A DNA stretch of 7,539 bases. Origin: Deltaproteobacteria bacterium. GTDB lineage: Bacteria; Desulfobacterota; Binatia; DP-6. How positions within the stretch are numbered: position 1 is the first letter of the stretch; every line of letters begins with the position of its first letter. The stretch lies in contig VBLA01000216.1 of NCBI GenBank assembly GCA_005879245.1, positions 1 to 7,539 of the forward strand, in the 5' to 3' direction. A program made the translations under genes and the position numbers. Shown piece after piece: positions 6,443-7,539 of the stretch. Under the pieces are notes generated by a model that did no database searches, was not told the DNA's origin, and saw only the letters and a list, made by a program, of their open reading frames with translations.

Positions 6443-7029
6443 TGCGGCGCGGCGGTCCTCCAGAGCGGCAACTCGAGCCTCACCGTCGGTCTGTCCGCCC
6501 GGCTCTACCTGACCGGTAACGCGTCCTCTCCCTGCCCCACGTGCGTGGGCGGCCTCTGCTCGGGGGGCCAGCGGGCCGGCCTCGCCTGCGCGGGCGGGGT
6601 GGGGTCCAAGCAGACGTCGCGCGAATGCCTACCGTCCGCCTCGCAGTTCATCGGGGAGCTACCCGCCCCGCTCACGCTCACCACGGCCACGTCCACGGCG
6701 ACCGCCGACGTCGACGGCCTCTTCTGCCCCGGTCAGAAGGTTCCCGGCGCCTTGGGCCAGTTCGACGCACGCACGATCACCCAGACCGGTGTACCGCTCC
6801 TCGGCGGCCCCTCGGCCTTCTCGACGTCGCTCGCGGGCAACCTCTGCGTTCCGGCGACGGGGTCGGGGCTGGTCGACAACAGCGTCGATCTCCCGGGGCC
6901 CGGCTCGGTCAGCGTGACCGGCACGATCAGCGTCTGTGCGCTCACGGGGGCGTGCAACTCGCTCCGCAACCCGTGCAATCTCGGGCCGCTCTGCGGCTCG
7001 CTCTGCAACCCGTGTGCGCTGTGCCCTGA
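6443..7029 (+). pseudogene. Fourth segment: C-terminal Cys-rich region
   Basis: Frame 2 resumes with CGAAVLQSGNSSLTVGLSAR, then SSPCPTCVGGLCSGGQRAGL, SRECLPSASQFIGEL, DGLFCPGQKVPGALGQFDAR and VSVTGTISVCAL, ending in CGSLCNPCALCP. Spaced Cys pairs and alternating Thr/Val/Leu stretches suggest a disulfide-linked beta domain outside the cytoplasm. The sensible sequence ends at CALCP. After it comes a run of Lys/Arg that is antisense to the DUF35 gene. Confidence 0.6.
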
Positions 7030-7041
7030 GAAGGAGCGTCG

Positions 7042-7452
7042 CTACCGGCGCGGTCGGAAGCGCGGCAGGGTGACCTCGTCGTTCACCCTGTCGAACACGA
7101 CCTCGACCGGCATCCCGATCGAGAGCTCGTCGTTCGGGCAGTCGCGGATGGTCGAGTGCAGGCGGATGCCTTCCTCGAGCTCGATGATTGCGACGTTGTA
7201 GGGGGCGTCGTCGAAGAAGGCCGGGTGCTGCGGACGGTGCACGACGATGAAGGAGTAGATGCGGCCCCGACCGGAGAGCCTCACCCACTCGCCTCCCTCC
7301 GCCAAGCAGTGCGGGCAGAGGATGCTCGGCGGCCAGCGAAGCCGGTGGCATGCGGCGCAGCGCTGGACGCGGAGCTCGCCCTGACGACAGCCCTCCCAGT
7401 ACCCTGCACCCTCCTCGGTGACGGCCGGTAGCGGCTTGTCGATCTGGAACAT
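7042..7452 (-). CDS. Zn-ribbon domain-containing OB-fold protein (DUF35 family)
   Basis: The protein has 136 aa from ATG 7452, a normal length for the family. The N-terminal helix (YWEGCRQGEL) leads into a rubredoxin-like zinc ribbon with CAAC and CPHC, Cys residues at 32, 35, 46 and 49. An OB-fold follows: GRGRIYSFIVVHRPQHPAF, then PYNVAIIELEEGIRLHSTI and a basic end. Family members bind acyl-CoA thioesters and usually partner a thiolase-like, hydratase or ketosteroid side-chain-cleaving protein. No such partner is visible in this window. The start overlaps the stop of the upstream gene (TGATG), and GGAGG lies 6 bases upstream of the ATG. A GTG one codon earlier (7455) is possible. The stop at 7042 faces the end of the broken secreted-protein gene, with about 12 bases between them if that gene ended at 7029. 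Confidence 0.92.
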   Translation of the reverse strand: MFQIDKPLPAVTEEGAGYWEGCRQGELRVQRCAACHRLRWPPSILCPHCLAEGGEWVRLSGRGRIYSFIVVHRPQHPAFFDDAPYNVAIIELEEGIRLHSTIRDCPNDELSIGMPVEVVFDRVNDEVTLPRFRPRR

Positions 7453-7539
7453 CACTCCCCTCCGCCGACGCGACGAGCGTCGGGCAGCGGCTGCGCATCC
7501 GCGGTACGGAGGAACTCGGCGGCCACGCGGTTGAACTCT
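7452..7539 (-). CDS. C-terminal end of a gene entering from the right edge, unrecognised
   Basis: Twenty-eight codons are visible before a TGA at 7454-7452, which shares its A with the ATG of the DUF35 gene. They begin EFNRVAAEFLRTADAQPLPD and end in Gly-Gly-Gly-Glu. The FNRVAAEFL helix resembles the last helix of alpha/beta hydrolases, but this is too short to assign. The stop/start overlap and the good ribosome binding site of the next gene within its 3' end support a real gene in the same operon. Confidence 0.55.
   Translation of the reverse strand, partial: EFNRVAAEFLRTADAQPLPDARRVGGGE

Larger units (their letters stand above)
4964..7029 (+). pseudogene. Frameshifted gene for a large exported Cys-rich protein of unknown function
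   Basis: The gene starts with a strong ribosome binding site and a signal peptide: an Arg in the n-region, the hydrophobic stretch TVVLATQVLLFA, and likely cleavage after VLG at residue 26. The conserved pattern then moves through three frames. It is in frame 2 to about 5430, frame 1 from 5431 to 5666, frame 3 from 5667 to 6440, and frame 2 again from 6440 onward. Each change equals one missing base. Restoring them gives about 690 residues: two tandem Cys-rich modules, a Thr-rich linker (5910-5957), then a Gly/Ser/Thr/Cys-rich, probably beta-rich region. Frame 2 runs on to 7201, across the convergent DUF35 gene. The more natural end is the TGA at 7027-7029 in frame 1, which would need a fourth lost base. 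Similar modular proteins occur in Deltaproteobacteria-like genomes. Sequencing error is the alternative to real decay. No enzymatic motif was recognised. Confidence 0.75.

Noticed and set aside
7029..7042. Terminator between the convergent genes
   Set aside because: No stem-loop with a T tract is visible in or around the 12-base gap.
7030..7201. C-terminal continuation of the secreted protein to the stop at 7201
   Set aside because: This part is antisense to the DUF35 gene and changes abruptly to Arg/Ser-rich sequence, so it is unlikely to be real protein.
1..7539. CRISPR arrays, tRNA or rRNA genes, insertion sequences
   Set aside because: No spaced direct repeats, cloverleaf-like or rRNA-like stretches, transposase motifs or terminal inverted repeats were seen on reading both strands.

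Overview
The window is GC-rich bacterial DNA, with a layout and protein types that resemble soil or groundwater Deltaproteobacteria-like genomes such as Candidatus Binatota. The main pointers are a secreted Cys-rich protein carrying CQR...KALxKC modules and a Zn-ribbon/OB-fold (DUF35) acyl-CoA-associated protein. The taxonomic placement is an inference from memory of such families and was not tested.

Positions 1-4728 hold a compact minus-strand operon, transcribed in the order hyuB-like (4728 to 2875), a YjgF/Rid-family protein (2868 to 2452), a shortened YjbQ/UPF0047-family protein (2452 to 2138) and hyuA-like (2087 to 24). A further start codon with a good ribosome binding site sits at the left edge. 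HyuA and HyuB are the two subunits of a hydantoinase/oxoprolinase/acetone-carboxylase-type enzyme, which acts on cyclic amides or carboxylates ketones. Here the subunit genes are separated by two small accessory proteins. The Rid-family and YjbQ genes are linked by a TGATG stop/start overlap, so the set is probably made as one unit. The Rid protein lacks the Arg that defines RidA imine deaminases. The YjbQ protein lacks about 30 residues near its C-terminus.

Positions 4729-4963 are a divergent intergenic region with a small inverted repeat but no convincing sigma70-type promoter. From 4964 a plus-strand gene with a strong ribosome binding site and a signal peptide encodes a large exported, Cys-rich protein of unknown function. 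Reading the conserved pattern through three frames shows it is broken by three apparent single-base losses (near 5430, 5666 and 6440), with a possible fourth at the stop near 7027. The restored protein would be about 690 residues: two tandem CQR modules, a Thr-rich linker and a long Gly/Ser/Thr/Cys-rich region.

Positions 7042-7539 are again minus strand: a DUF35 Zn-ribbon/OB-fold protein, whose start overlaps the stop of a partly visible upstream gene entering from the right edge. These two look like part of an acyl-CoA or ketone metabolism operon that converges on the broken secreted-protein gene.
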